Shown here piece after piece: positions 1-12,563 of a stretch of 30,003 bases of DNA. Under the pieces are notes generated by a model. It did no database searches. It was given only the letters and a program-made list of their open reading frames with translations, and was not told where the DNA came from. Numbering within the stretch: position 1 is the stretch's first letter; each line of letters starts with the position of its first letter. Origin of the DNA: Dimargaris cristalligena. Its lineage: Eukaryota; Kickxellomycota; Dimargaritomycetes; Dimargaritales; Dimargaritaceae. The DNA is taken from assembly GCA_027576995.1 (NCBI GenBank), contig JANBQC010000298.1, forward strand, positions 3,249 through 33,251. The letters run 5' to 3'. A program made the position numbers and the translations under genes.

Positions 1-301
1 TTATATATATATATATGCAACCTTGGGTTGATGGATGTAAAGGCAGCCGGCCGAAGGCTTACTTTAACGAGTAATCTAACCCTCAGAGAATCATAAATTT
101 TCATTAGATTGATGTCGGGAGAACTAAAAATTATTTTGGGCAATGCTAAGTGATACGCGAGGACATGTAATATTTGATAGTTATAAGATAATGAGGGGTT
201 GTCGTTCCTTTTCCCACTTTGGGGAAGGGAAAACTCTCGATGTACTGGTAAATACCTTAGAAGCTGCCACCTGAGATTGGTGATAAAAGGGGGCAAACAA
301 T

Positions 302-1884
302 CTATGTATAAAACGGCATGAGGGGGCTTTGGCCAAAAATGACATTCGGATATTGTTGGTTAGCATGGCCATACAAATCGCCATTTTCGAATGCAATGGT
401 CAGGTGCCGTAGATTTGGAAACCTGGCCATAAGTTTGGATAGCTCATCCCAATTACATTCAGTCCCATCCAATATTAACAATTTTAGGGCGGAATTGGTG
501 AGCTCCGAGCTAAGGAGTGATTGAAGAGCATTCTGGGAAGTTATGATACCGTGGAAAGTGGTCAATTGGCTACAGTGAATCAAGATACAGGCCAATGAAT
601 CAGCCGAACCCGAAAAGTTAGAGGCCGATAGAATGCGCAGATTAGAAAAATTCGTGGCCAAGTACTCCTCGACTCCACCGCCGCCGACTTCGCACCGTTT
701 CAGAGTAAGCCGGGTTAAAATGGGCCACGGCTAATCAAAGAACGGTCTAGAATCGGACCATTTGACTTCATTCCGGGCACTCCTCTCGCCGCCGAAAAAT
801 AGGGATAGTTCATACAAATGGGGGTTGACGATATGGTGCTAATCGCACGTAAAGTAGGTTGGCAGTCGGAGCAGTATAGATCCAGGCATCGGATGTTTTG
901 CAACACAATACAAGGAGAATCGAACAAAGGCGCAATTTCGAAGGGGGTATAGTCAGCGTCAGATGGGTTAGTCGATCGAAGCTTTCGGCGAGCTCCGGAA
1001 TCAGGTTACTGGGTGAGGTGTCACCGTTCACCACCAAATGTTTGGCACCAGCAAATAGGGGGAGGAGCTGACTGAGAAGTGAGGATTGGTCATGGTCCGC
1101 ATAAAAGCTGAGCTGGAGGTCACGGATGAAAGTAAACTAACGTTTCATAGAAGCCACCCGGTGGTCAGGAAGGGTGGTCTGCCCGTTCGAAACGGAAGAG
1201 CCAGGACCCATGCCTACTGAGAGGCCTAGCCTACGGGGTGGTTGGGACAGTTCTTCCAGATAGTCGAAGGTCTATGCCCAGTATAATACGGAGTTGGCGT
1301 CCAAATAGACGGAGTTCACCTTTCGTAGCTGGCCCAGAAACCGTCGGACTTCTTCCGCCCGATGGTCGTCGAGGTCCTCAAAGCCGGGGGAAATTCTCCA
1401 CACGCGGGGATGGTAGCGTTGAACGAACTCGACTAAAGAGGGCTCGTGGGTGCGCAGCATTCTGCGTGGGATAGTCAGCTTGTAGAGCGGAGCAACCAAT
1501 GCTCGTATGGACTTGCATGCCGTTGCCAATCGGAGTTGGTCAGCATCAGTGAGGTAATTTATAACGAGCGGGCCGAGGTCGTGGCTGGGATGGAAGAGCT
1601 CAATTAGAAAGGTTAGGCCCAGCGTCAAAGGCGGTTGGGGCTTGGCCTGGAAGGAACTCAGCTCAACGAAGGGTTGGGCTGGAGCAGGGGAGAATCGCAG
1701 GCGTTTAAGTTGCAAATGTTCCAAGCGAAAGGCCTACAAGGTTGACTTACCAGAAAAATTGTAGACCAATTCAAAAAACGAAGAGAAAAGAAATGAACGA
1801 AAACTTCAAAGAGGCCTGACGAGATACCTTATATCCTGCTGGTGCCGCAGTACCGGGAGCCGCAGTACTGACCAGGGTGCCCAT
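302..1884 (-). pseudogene. F-box / leucine-rich-repeat-like protein gene, reading frame interrupted
   Basis: This resembles a substrate-recognition subunit of an SCF ubiquitin ligase. An F-box-like helix block (LGPLVINYLTDADQLRLATA, coded near 1570-1500) is followed by irregular leucine-rich repeats such as LQNIRCLDLYCSD, ILTRLTLKRCEV and NLRILSASNF, ending with a stop at 302. I infer an intron at 1137-1289 (donor GTATTA, phase 0) and a less certain one at 1734-1827 leading to an ATG at 1884. The LRR part is spread over three frames. Both shifts fall on C5 runs of the coding strand (943-947 and 820-824), where one extra C would rejoin the repeat pattern. A TAG at 731-733 also interrupts the last frame. 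It is either a decaying gene or a gene with homopolymer under-calls. The family assignment rests on pattern only; the 5' end is a guess. Confidence 0.5.
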
Positions 1885-2554
1885 ACAACCGGGAGTCCGA
1901 CCATGGCACCAACTGGTAGTACTCCGCCATTGGACGATACAGCCGTAGACGGCTCCTACAGGGATGTTGATCGTTGCTGGCCGGACCACTAGTGCCCCGA
2001 GCTACGTCTAAACGAGGTCCTCAAATGTCCCGATATAAAAGAAACCATGGGCCTGCCCTAATATAGGCCCTCAGATGACTATTGCTCCCATTCGAGGGCT
2101 GTTACTGGGCAATCGCTAATCCACCGGTATGCCTTCATAATCATCGTAAGTAAACCATCCTTCGTTAAATATTAACGCTCATCTTAATTTGCAATTAATA
2201 CTTAATCAACCTATTTGACTGAACGAACTCATCGCATTCATGTTCCCGACTGTAGTTCATTCAAAATGTTAGATAGTTACTATGAAGTTCGCCCATGCGT
2301 ATTGTTGTATGTATGCTTATGTTTTGTATTTTGACTGGATGGTATTTCAAAAAAATAAATATAGGACTGTGATATTCAGGTGCAAGTTGAGCAATACATG
2401 GATTAGGAGGTAGTATGATGTGCCATTTTGCACCTGAAGAAATACGGATTAGTAATAGCGGGCAAAAGAGTGGATGCTGCTGAGTACGGTTAGGGGATTC
2501 CGCATAGCTGAGTTAACCACACGCCCGGAAAATGAATGCCCGTTTTTTCATCAT
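1885..2554. other. Intergenic region, no gene seen
   Basis: This lies upstream of the F-box-like gene and downstream of the Sec14-like gene, both on the minus strand. I see no open frame with protein-like composition. The part around 2150-2350 is AT-richer and probably holds the 3' end of the Sec14-like transcript, though no clear minus-strand AATAAA is visible near its stop. Confidence 0.5.
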
Positions 2555-3712
2555 TTACGACCGGAGCTGTTCGTACAGCTTGACGAAATGGGGCCAGGTA
2601 TGTTCATGATTATATTGGAAGTTAAATCGGCCACTTTCGGAGGCTTCTAGGTAATCGTCACTGAAGTGGTTGCGGAGATTGGTCCAGATTTCGCTCGATT
2701 TGCCACCCGACTTCCTGTTCACCTTATCGGCTGGTTCGGACGGGTCGAAGAAATGGAAGGGTTCCAGTCCCTGCGTCGACGGCAGATTCCGGTGGGAGTG
2801 CGGAATGTTATAGAGCGGACGAGTCACTAATGGGGTGGTAGTGGTAGTGGGAGGTGGCGGCGACGATGGTGAGGTTGGGGTGGGGTCAGCCTCGGTCGAT
2901 GAAGAAGGCCGAATGACCTTTTCCATATCGTTGAACTGCAACAACGGCAGGTCATGTTGGGTTTTCAAGTCCACGAAATTAATTTTACGCCGGGTGACGG
3001 GGTCCACAAACGGGGACACGATTTTAAAAAAAGTCCAAAACAACCACGGGGCGTTGACCACAAAAGCGTGACCCAGCCGTTCGGGGTAGTGCGACCCCAA
3101 AATGGTCAGCGTTTCCCGGGCCGTACTGAGGGGTACGCCAGTGGACATGGACCAGCCCTCGCAGTCGATGAGCAGACTGAGGGATTCGGGGCAAGCGGGG
3201 CCGTCAGTAAGACCGTCGGGCAGCATTTGCACCGCCCGCTCGAGGGTGAACACCAGGTACCGCATCTGCATTTTGGCGTCACTGGTGTGGTTAAGGCGCT
3301 GGCGCATGTAAATCACGGACCGACCGAACAGGTCGTAACCGTTGGGGTACATCTTACCCCGGACGGCCTCGGACTCGATTTCGGCGGGAGTGATTTCGTC
3401 AGGGCGGTACTCGCTGCGCCATTGCAAAGTTTTGGTCAGGCCGGTTTGGGCCCGGTCGAGCTGCCATTTATGGGCGCGGAGGTAGCGCTGCAGACAGGCG
3501 GAAGTGCAGAAGGCGGTGTGTTTCGCCCGGTCGGCTTCGGGGGTCTGGGCGACCAAGGTAGGTAGGCTGGCGGTGAACTGGTCGAGAAGAGCCTGTTGGT
3601 CGGCGGTCAGGATGCGGCGGGGAAGGCGGTAGTATTGGCTGGGCGGACTGACGCAGGGGATAGGAGTGGGGGCCTCGGTGGCCAGGGCTTTATTTGAGGC
3701 GGTGGGCGACAT
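2555..3712 (-). CDS. Sec14-like CRAL-TRIO domain lipid-transfer protein
   Basis: Single-exon gene of 385 residues. Family knowledge: Sec14-like proteins bind or exchange phosphatidylinositol and other lipids at membranes in the cytosol. The N-terminal CRAL-TRIO helical domain is at about residues 66-112 (LQRYLRAHKWQLDRA, then LQWRSEYRP). The lipid-binding domain is at about 120-275, with GRSVIYMRQRLNH, the core strand LSLLIDCEGWSM, and the signature run ILGSHYPERLGHAFVVNAPW followed by FWTFFKIVSPFVDPVTRRKI. A low-complexity Ser/Pro/Thr linker near 285-305 leads to a conserved-looking tail containing FHFFDPSEPAD and HTWPHFVKLYEQL. The closest named relatives by pattern are yeast Csr1/Sfh2-type and S. 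pombe CRAL-TRIO proteins; I cannot choose between them. The ATG follows a CT-rich coding-strand leader. There is no signal peptide or membrane helix. Confidence 0.93.
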   Translation of the reverse strand: MSPTASNKALATEAPTPIPCVSPPSQYYRLPRRILTADQQALLDQFTASLPTLVAQTPEADRAKHTAFCTSACLQRYLRAHKWQLDRAQTGLTKTLQWRSEYRPDEITPAEIESEAVRGKMYPNGYDLFGRSVIYMRQRLNHTSDAKMQMRYLVFTLERAVQMLPDGLTDGPACPESLSLLIDCEGWSMSTGVPLSTARETLTILGSHYPERLGHAFVVNAPWLFWTFFKIVSPFVDPVTRRKINFVDLKTQHDLPLLQFNDMEKVIRPSSSTEADPTPTSPSSPPPPTTTTTPLVTRPLYNIPHSHRNLPSTQGLEPFHFFDPSEPADKVNRKSGGKSSEIWTNLRNHFSDDYLEASESGRFNFQYNHEHTWPHFVKLYEQLRS

Positions 3713-3990
3713 GGTAGGAGGAGGAGGAGGAGGTAGGAAGAGGGATAATCGGAGGAGCAGGCAATGAATGGAGCGGCGAAGATTCTTTGTATACCAGGCG
3801 AACCAACTGGTCTTGGGAGGGAAAGCTATAGGATATATAGAACAGCGATAAACGGGGAAATAGGGAAAACAAACTTAAGGTCAATGAAGAAAACAAGGGA
3901 ACGGAGCTTGGGACAGTTGGATTAATAATTGAGAAAATAGGCCTCAAACGGGGTCGGCAATCTTCCTGTTGTATGTGTATTTTGGCTGGG
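3713..3990 (-). promoter_or_regulatory. CT-rich leader/promoter tract of the Sec14-like gene
   Basis: The minus strand is strongly pyrimidine-rich here, with CCTCC repeats directly before the ATG and further CT stretches to about 3900. Pyrimidine tracts near transcription starts are known from fungal promoters. The assignment as a 5' UTR or core promoter is inferred from position. Confidence 0.35.
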
Positions 3991-6900
3991 GCATTAATAA
4001 TAATTGCGGGAATTCTACTTGGTTGGAAAAAGCGCAGTACTGAAAAAAATGGATAAACATGATAGGGTCCAGCAGCGTGGTGTGTGCTGTGGTGACGAAA
4101 AGTCCTCGCGATTCTCACACCACAACCCTTCTTCTCCCCACCAGTCAGCCTCCGCCAATCATTAGGCAACGTAAGCATCTCCAGGGCAATACGCAAGCCA
4201 AGGGGGGAAAAATAGCCACCCAAACTACGGCCGTTTCTCAACTCTTGTGAAGCGCCGTAGATACCATATTCAATTAGATAGCCAGCACCAGAGTGGTCGG
4301 CCCATTTTCCAGGGTTCGTAAGCCGCTTAGCCTGGATAGGCAACGGGTCCACGGCTGCCGAAGTCGATGGCTACATTGCCGCCATCACTACTACTCCAGT
4401 ATCAGCTCAATATGGCTCAGTCGCCATTACTAGCGCCTAATGACAAAGTGACCCGACAGTACGGGAGAGAGCAATAGGATGTGTGACAGGCCCATAAAGT
4501 AGGGTGGCGCAGCCTGCAGATACCATCCCGGCTAGTGGGGATGCAAGAACCAAATGTACAGCCCAAAAGTAGAAAAACTACGGCTGGCTCGGCGGTACAC
4601 GTGCTTAAAACAGGGTAACAGTATACACACTGTGGGGTTCCGAACTAGTGGCTGATTGGCTTAATACCTAATCTCCCTCCTATTAAACCTTATCTTTCAC
4701 ATTAAACTAATTCCTTAACCCTCCCCCCCTATTGGTGAAAAAGGCCCGATTACAATGGAGGCTATTGGTCCATCACCCCCCCTTATTTGCAGGCTAGCAA
4801 GTTAAGACACATAGACATAGTAATAGACGCCACATGGAATGTAGATAACCGGAAATGCGAATGAAAGTAGTGGAATACTCAAAACCCACAAGGTCGTTTC
4901 ACTTAGCGCTGCCATTACACTAGTAAAAGTGGGGTATGCAGGGTCGGCCGCTAGGCTGAAATACCAAAGCGGCTAAATTTATGCTATAAGATGCACCATC
5001 TACCTTATCAGTGGCACCCAGCCTACACCAAATAAAAGAGTCTCAATTAATTAGAGGAACATCCGAGGCTGGGAGGAGAAAGGTAGAAATCGGACTTGTA
5101 AAGCACCTCGATTGGGTGCATCTCTTGGTATTTATGTATTATAGAGGCTGCGACTCAGTTAAGTTACCCTCCGCCTTCCACCTCGCCCGCTCCAATACAG
5201 GGCAGCTAGGTAAGGGTCAACTGGGTACTTAAAACCACAGCTACCGTAATTCGCCAACCCTGCCTAATCGGGACAATACCTTGATTTTTAATAAACATGA
5301 GATAATGGGCTGACGTTTTTTATACATTATATAGGCGGTGTATTTTCTAAATTACGTTGTACCGGAGCAGGAAGGGAAGGGGCTAGGGGCAGGGTAGGTT
5401 CACCTTTTAAGACGGACTTCTTTGGGGGCAAACTGACCCTAGTCTTTGCTTTATTTCGCCGAGTGACCACAGCCAAGCCCCTAGGCTGCTAATACCCCCA
5501 ACCTGACTGGTAATCTTGAAACTGAAGAAAGTTGGAATGTCATCATGGACAACGCAATGCTTGACAATATCATATTACTTACCTGTGATGAGTGGGAGGT
5601 GAATGGCCCATGCCTTATTGTTGGGGCTGGAAATATAAATCAGACGGTATGGGGGATATTTCATTTGGCCCACAAATTCTGGTTTGGTACCCAATTGCTC
5701 TTCATCAGAATAATGGTAGAATGATTCAATTGAAATGGTCTATAATATATTTATTTGGAAAGGCTTAAAGGGCCCATTGCATGGCCATAGGGACCTCCAC
5801 ACCCCTCTTCGCTAGGCTAAGCGTATCTTTGAATGGGCTACCATGTCTTGGCATCGAGTTAGTTAATAGCGCTATCTAGTGGCTATCCCTACGATTTGGG
5901 ATGAGAAACCCCATCCAATACCCAACATCGACAGCTGTACTGGGTAGCCTGCACAATTCCAACCAGGCGCATTGTCTTATATGTTAACTGAAAGGCATTA
6001 TTAGACAGCTGGGCCTTTTCCCATAGCAGCACCCAGTGGCATGATGGTCGCTAAGCATCCCCCGGCCGCCCCCCGAATGCCTCCGGCGAATTCTCATGGC
6101 CACTTTGAAGTCGCTTCTGGATACCGGAGAATACCTTACGGCTCCGCCACTATTAGCATTGCATAGTTCTCCTAACGGCGTTTCTGTGTATAAATACTAT
6201 TCCGCCCAGTTGCAACCTGCTATTTCATAGCTTATTATATATCTAGACTGTCCAAATAAATACTTATAAGCCCATACCCGCTTAGTATCCTAGACTAAGG
6301 TACCCATATATTAATACCCCCTCCCCTTGCAGGTTCCTATCAATGAATAACAGGCAGTATGCCTCCCAGTGCTATACACTTGGGAAATCTACTTATTTGG
6401 ACTCTGGCACGTAATTAGAGTGGCTAGCCAGACCATCATCTACCACTGGACAGCCGAATAAGTGCATCGACCCCATTGAAATCTCTCCTTCCGCCCTAAA
6501 CTACTGAATTCGGGCGAAGGAAATGAAAGTGATATGTTAACACACTCTTCTTTTTGCATCTCCCCCTACAATTGCAGCAGTATTAAACAATGCCGCCGTA
6601 ACAAGTTTCCGGGCCCCATTGATGCCAACGAAAACCCAATAGTATATAGCCACTGGTTACCCAATGGGCACCATCAGAGGTCATGGGGCACGTAGTGAGG
6701 TACATGCAGTTTTCTCACTTCAAGAACCAACTCCTCGGATTGGCTTTTGTCTGCATACTACTATAACCCTATGAATGAAATTTAGCCAGCCTATATAGTG
6801 GGATTTGTAGGAACTTTAAATGGGAAACGGGGTGGTCGGTTTATGTTTAACCGATAAATGCCTAATGGTTAAACGGACTCTTCATTATATAGTCTGGCCG

Positions 6901-8707
6901 TACCGCTTCCGTATGGATTACAGGGTAGAGTATAGACTACTGGTAGCTCGTTCCGTAGCCAAGAACTGTGTAGCCATCGAAATACAATACCGTCTTAGTG
7001 AAATGACCGGCGAGGCATCAATTCCCCCGTACCCTCCCTCCCCCCCTTGCCTGTCACCGAACCTTTATTTAGCCGGGGTTGTAACCGATGGTTTATGGAC
7101 TTATGCGAGAATGGGTAAGGGGCGCCTTGATGAGAAAATTTATATGGCAGAAGCCTAACATACCATTTTTTATTTATATTTATTGGAAAATAAAATGCCG
7201 CTGGGGACAAGCCGGACTGGATGCGTACGATTTCAACCAGTAACACTAATTTGGCATAAGGCTTTTTTAATCTATGCAATGAGGGGTCGTATTCCGTAGC
7301 GATTATATGGATGCTGTAATCCCAAAGGATGTCCTATAATATATAGCCTCTAATTCCTGGTCAAAAAGGCTTTGCATTGGGTATTTTTCGATACTTGAAC
7401 AACTCAGCCTGCTGAACTCTGTCTAATTCGATATTTTTTTAGAAAGGTACACTTAGGTGATGAAACCACATATCTAAAAAAAATAATCCTGCACTGTAAA
7501 TTTGCCTGTTAATTTCCGGGTAATGAAAGTGATTCCCGATGGCTAGTGCTGCATCCGGTTACTCCAGATATCAATGAATCATGATAAAACTGATAAGGTC
7601 TCTCTCCGATTTTCCTATGAAGTGGGGGGTTGGGTGGGGGGATACAATGGCTGATGACTGCAAGTAAGCTGGGCATATTCCCCCAAAACCCACGCCCTGG
7701 CGACTCCTGCAAAATCCACCTAATCCCCAACGAGGGAAATATCGCCACCCATTTTCAAAGGTTCAAATGGCGTGACTATTAATTATCTCTGGTTAAATAA
7801 TATAGATATATACTTGTATATTTAGTTATTGGGAGTCACACCGGTCTACTTCCACCCCCCTCGGGGGGCACTTAGTTTCATTGATTAGGAACAAAGATCA
7901 TCCCAGAAAAATAAGCAATCAGGTTTAGGTGTCGGCTTTTACCCCCTGATGGGACCGGTGGGTCAAAAAGGGATGACGTGTGGCAAATGCCTCACCGGTG
8001 ACCAGAACAGCCTTTAATACATGCGGATGGGCTGTTTTAAAACTGGGTTGACAGGTTTGCAATGCACGGCTGTGACTGGGGATTGGATAAGCCCCACTGG
8101 AATAGCCAGTCGCCCTGCCCCTCTCCCGTACATCTCTCTCACTCTCTCTTTCTGAATGGAAATACCGCGCCCATTTATACCTGCCACCAGCCATACATCA
8201 TTAAGCCGGTTGAATATGAGTTCCAATGGTTCGAGGTTGTTTCCCTAATATACGAGGGACACGGTCTAGTGAAAGTGATTTATCTACTCTCTAATAGAAT
8301 ACACATCTCCCTCTCTACAACCTCAAGGTACAAGAAAGTGAACAAGTGAAACAACTCCACCACACTCCTGATAACTCGCCTACCTCAATCCCCCCAATCT
8401 TCCTGATCCGGATTTCGATACAGTTAAAATAAGGTACCGGGCAGATTCCACATGGCCCCAAACCCCAAATGAGGCAGGCCTACGGAGGATCATTCAATAA
8501 TAATAGAAATTGTGACACTAGAGGCGAATATGAAACGAGAAGACGGGGGGAGGATAACGGAGGGAAGACCAGGTCCAGCCATACGCTAAACGCAATTTGA
8601 TGCAAAACGAGTCCGCAGTCATGGCCGACGGGAAGGGTGCAGAATGGGACAGCTAACCCGGTGATGGTGGAATGATCAATTGAAAGACTCCGAAACCGAT
8701 TACACCA

Positions 8708-8723
8708 ATATATATATATATAA
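8708..8723. repeat. (AT)n microsatellite
   Basis: A run of alternating A and T of about 16 bases in the gene-poor region. Confidence 0.8.
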
Positions 8724-9653
8724 GTGACTCAACTCTGTATTACCTACTTCTCCGGCGGAGAATTAACCGGTATTATGTACGCCAATAGGTTATTTAAATA
8801 TATATTAAACAGGGAAAAGGGGGTGGGAGAAAGAAGGAGGCCAGTTAAAGAGCCGGGGGGTACCGGATAAGAAGCGGGTATTGTATAATAACCGAAATCG
8901 CTCATTATCTAGATGCGATAAATCGACCTTAGGACTTATCGAAATAGACGAATAATTAATCATTTTTTACGGCCGAAATACTGTAGAACTCAAACCTCCC
9001 CTCCAAAAAAAAACGGCCTTTCCTTCGATCACTCTAACTAGAGGAATTGTCAAAATTGGGAAGGGGGGAAGTCATTATAGAAAAGGGAACTGAGGGGAAA
9101 CTTCGGTTTTTACAATATTGAATGAATCAGTTATTCTAATAGGTATATATATAGTCGGAAGTGGAATCCTGGGGTGAAATTAGGGAAATGGTGATGAGGG
9201 AGGGAAGAGTGGGGGGGAGAGAGAGGTGACCTATTCGATATGTATTTGAAAGTGGCCGGTGACTGCCTCTTTCTCCCCTCCCCTCCGTATTCCCCTGACG
9301 TGCGAAATTAAAGGGAACTGGTTCCCCCCTCAATGCCTCTATTCAGCCTTAAAGGGGTGCGCCACCCCCGCTAAAGCTATAGATAGGTGGCATTGTCGGG
9401 TTATCTTTAAGCGGCCGAAAGCCGAGTTCAAATACTGAGGGGGGGAGGTGAGAGGAAAATCCTATTCTGGAAATATAATGGGTCGTAATTTGAGCTCGTC
9501 CCATTCCGAAAAATGAATGTTAAATACAGTGACAATGGGCTGGGTGAATGTAAGAGACTGTTTATGCTGGTAAAAGCCGGTTTCAGTAGCCGGATATTAT
9601 AGCGAGTGTTACTCTTATTCAGACCTGACCTCCCGTCTCGCCCCCCTTCCTTA

Positions 9654-9668
9654 AACACACACACACAC
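9654..9668. repeat. (AC)n microsatellite
   Basis: Alternating AC of about 15 bases, preceded by a C-rich stretch. Confidence 0.75.
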
Positions 9669-10340
9669 GCCGTTCGACGGAATTCATCTTTGGGTGACGA
9701 TGTACCTCCTCCTCCCACCACCACTGGCGTACGGTAACCCCATGCCCGACAGCCCAAATCGAATGAGCGAATGAGCCCGTTTAATCAATGCACTACCGGC
9801 AGGCGGGATTTAAGCGGGTGCTAGCGATGGTTTTAATCGACAAATAGACTGGGATAGAGTGCGCGCGCAGTTTAAAAAGGTTTTTGCGACTGAATCCGAA
9901 GTCCGGGATCCTCCCCTTTCACTCTCTCTACCCATTTCATCGCTCGAAATCAGATGCGAGGTTCATTGTTAAGTGCGCCTCTCTTCTCTCCTAATCAACA
10001 TCGGCACCATCACCTTCGCTTGGTTATATGTTCGCCCCTGGTCGGGTAATTCCCGGGAAAGGGCGGCGTAATCGTATAGTAGTAATGGCTCCACCTCCCC
10101 TCTCCCCACCCACCCCTCACCGATGGGCTAATGGAGCTGCCGATTCCTTCATTAATGCAAGGGATACGGATTCGAAAGAAAATGCCCGTCAAGCTGGACT
10201 AGTTTATAAGTGGTCCGTTTAGTTGGGTTTATTAACCGATTGGGATCGCGGTTTGTTTGCCCTAGCCGGTAATTACGATGAGTGGCTGAGGCTCTCTCCC
10301 ATTTTCTCTTTCTTGTCTCCGAAATCGCGGGTTTTTATTT

Positions 10341-10357
10341 TATATATATATATATAT
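10341..10357. repeat. (TA)n microsatellite
   Basis: Alternating TA of about 17 bases. It sits inside open frames on both strands, which argues that those frames are not coding. Confidence 0.8.
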
Positions 10358-10671
10358 GATTCGCTGAGGCGGGTCGGAATGGGTGAATACAAAACGACCG
10401 ACTGGCGGATGTCGCCATCGGCCGTTCGCCTGAGATTACCAAACGGGGTTTTAAGTCCGAAATCAGCAGTGCCATTGGAGAGTACCAAGGCCGGGTCCAT
10501 AAAACCAGATAAAGTAGGCCCATTCCACTCCATGGGCCGAGACTGTTATTTAAAATAAATGGGAATCCAGGGCAATGCTTAAAAAAGGCGTCATCGGGTA
10601 ATAACGAGCAAACGGAAAGGGGGGATCAAGGTGGCGTGGTGCCTTTCGAGTCCGGTTTCCATTACTATTGG

Positions 10672-10691
10672 TATTATTATTATTATTATTT
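10672..10691. repeat. (ATT)n microsatellite
   Basis: About six tandem TAT/ATT units in the gene-poor region. Confidence 0.75.
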
Positions 10692-12106
10692 TAATTACAT
10701 TTTTAGGGAGTCAGGCCAAGTAACAGTCGGAGGTAAACGTCAACTGCTGCCCTATGCATACCCCCCTCCCCCAAATAAAATTTAAAAAAATAAAATTACC
10801 AAGCTTATTTTACCGGTATATGGACCGCGGTAGGTGTGAAATTATGTGAGGGCGTGTATGCAAAAGCCGGCGCGGGTAAAGGTGTATAAGGAGAATATCA
10901 ATAATCCGTTACTAAGATGGCGTGGGGGTCAACGATAAGGGGAGGGGAAGGGTCAAGGAGGGTATCAGATTCCCCGCGCCATGTACGGCACATCGCCGCA
11001 TGTAGTGGACGGTGAGACGGTTTATCCCAATGACCTGTTTAGCCGTCAACAAAACCGCAAGGCTGACTCAGTTATATTCCGGTTACCATACCACATGGCC
11101 TTCTACTGCTACACACACACCAAGTCTCTCTCCATTACATTACATTCGTTTACCCAATATGGGCCCAGATGTAAAGGGGAGGCAGACTCGGTAAATAAAT
11201 GATAAGTTCCCGCAGATGAAATCGACACACTGCCTTGGGGAACTTTCTGTTTAAGGTAGGGAGATGTGGGTGGTGAGAGTATGAAGATGGCGAAGGAACC
11301 GTTGGGGGAAAAGGGGGTGGGTGGCAGCAAGTAGGACATTTAGCCCAAAGAGAGAGGAGAGGTCCCGCAAGGTATATACAGATCGTGTTTGTTTGATTGT
11401 GTGTTTGAAGCGAGCCACTTGCCATGATGCCAAACAATACTGCAATACGACTGGTAAAGCATGTGTGTAAGTGAAGAGGGGCCACACGCCGACTACCAGT
11501 CACGGCTCAACCCAGCGAATGATAGTGGTAATCATGGCAAATCAATTGTCTGTCGCCCACCGCTACTATACCCCTCCCCCCACCTTCTCTCCTCCCGCCG
11601 CACTTTGGCTTTTTTGCCGGACGGTTAAAGGTTTACTCCGATCTAACATTAGGGCCCCTGTAAACGTATATATGGTTAATAAGAGATAGAGACAGAGAGG
11701 GATGAGTGGGCAAGCGACCCCCTCTCCTCTGCGCTATTCTTTTTCGCGGATTTCGGACCCGAAGCGGTCCTGGGTCTATATACCCTAGGAAATGCGGCCG
11801 GCTATTTTTAAACTAAAATAATAAATGATTTCTCTTCAGGGGCCTCCCCGATGCGTCATTGTGAAGAAGGATCTCTCCCTTGTGCTACTACACGAACTAG
11901 CTACGGGCGGTCTTAAAAAAACTAGTGCGGCCGAGGTATTTTCCCCCAGCTCCCGACACCCCTCCCCTTATACTGCGTCTCTTTCTAGTACGCGCGCCCT
12001 CACTCTATCGCTTAATCTCTCTCTCCTCTCGATACTGAAATAGACCGCCACTGCTTTGCTACATCTAATATAAGTAAGAGAGAGAGAATGAACTGGGACT
12101 GAGGCG

Positions 12107-12116
12107 TATATAAATA
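12107..12116 (+). promoter_or_regulatory. Possible TATA box upstream of the MFS transporter
   Basis: TATATAAATA is a good match to the TATA consensus, about 450 bases before the transporter ATG, in the right orientation. A CT-rich coding-strand tract (about 12470-12530) lies between it and the gene. Use as a promoter is inferred from position. Confidence 0.25.
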
Positions 12117-12563
12117 GATCCCTCCACGGCCCCCCATTCCAGAGCCTTACAACTATTCACCCTAAAGTGCGAAAAGGTTGAATCCACCCGATTCAGTTTA
12201 ATACCGTAAATATCTGTTTAGAGAAAATTGTCGCCTAGTTTTCTTGTCTAGTTTTATTTATATATTGTGTTTGAGTAAATCTACCTCCCGTGTGCATCTT
12301 CTATTTGGTTTACCTTTACGGCCATTGATCAGTTACTTACCTGTTTGGTACTGGTTTCCATTTTTGGATGTATAAATATCCGATATTTTAAGCTTTAGCC
12401 TTAGGTACCTTACCGTCTCGCTCACCTTTCATTAATTTACCAGCCCCCCCACCTATTATAGTTTTTTGTAGAACCCGTCGGGGCCTCTCTCGCTCTGTCC
12501 GTCTCTTAACCCTCCCCTTACTGGCTAGAGACTATTAATTTAATTGAACGTTCCATACCAGCC

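Larger units (their letters stand above)
3991..12106. other. About 8 kb gene-poor intergenic region
   Basis: I see no convincing gene on either strand. Open frames of 60 to 112 codons occur (for example 6820-7158 plus), but they overlap on both strands, run through microsatellites or low-complexity sequence, and match no family I recognise. No tRNA-like cloverleaf, transposase or reverse transcriptase motif was found by eye. The region has short simple repeats, many short G or C homopolymers and isolated splice-donor-like sites. It probably contains long upstream sequences, decayed genes or unrecognised non-coding transcripts. Confidence 0.5.

Noticed and set aside
2954..3565. 203-codon open frame antisense to the Sec14-like gene
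   Set aside because: It is a shadow of the strongly biased codons on the other strand and has no family resemblance; the minus-strand frame is clearly the CRAL-TRIO protein.
3690..4352. 220-codon open frame on the minus strand upstream of and overlapping the Sec14-like start
   Set aside because: Its length is notable, but the second half is low-complexity Ser/Pro/Leu from the CT-rich leader and the first half matches nothing. It could be an upstream frame in a leader, but I cannot support a protein.
6820..7158. 112-codon plus-strand frame in the gene-poor region
   Set aside because: No recognisable domain, an unremarkable start, and a competing open frame on the opposite strand; its length is possible by chance.
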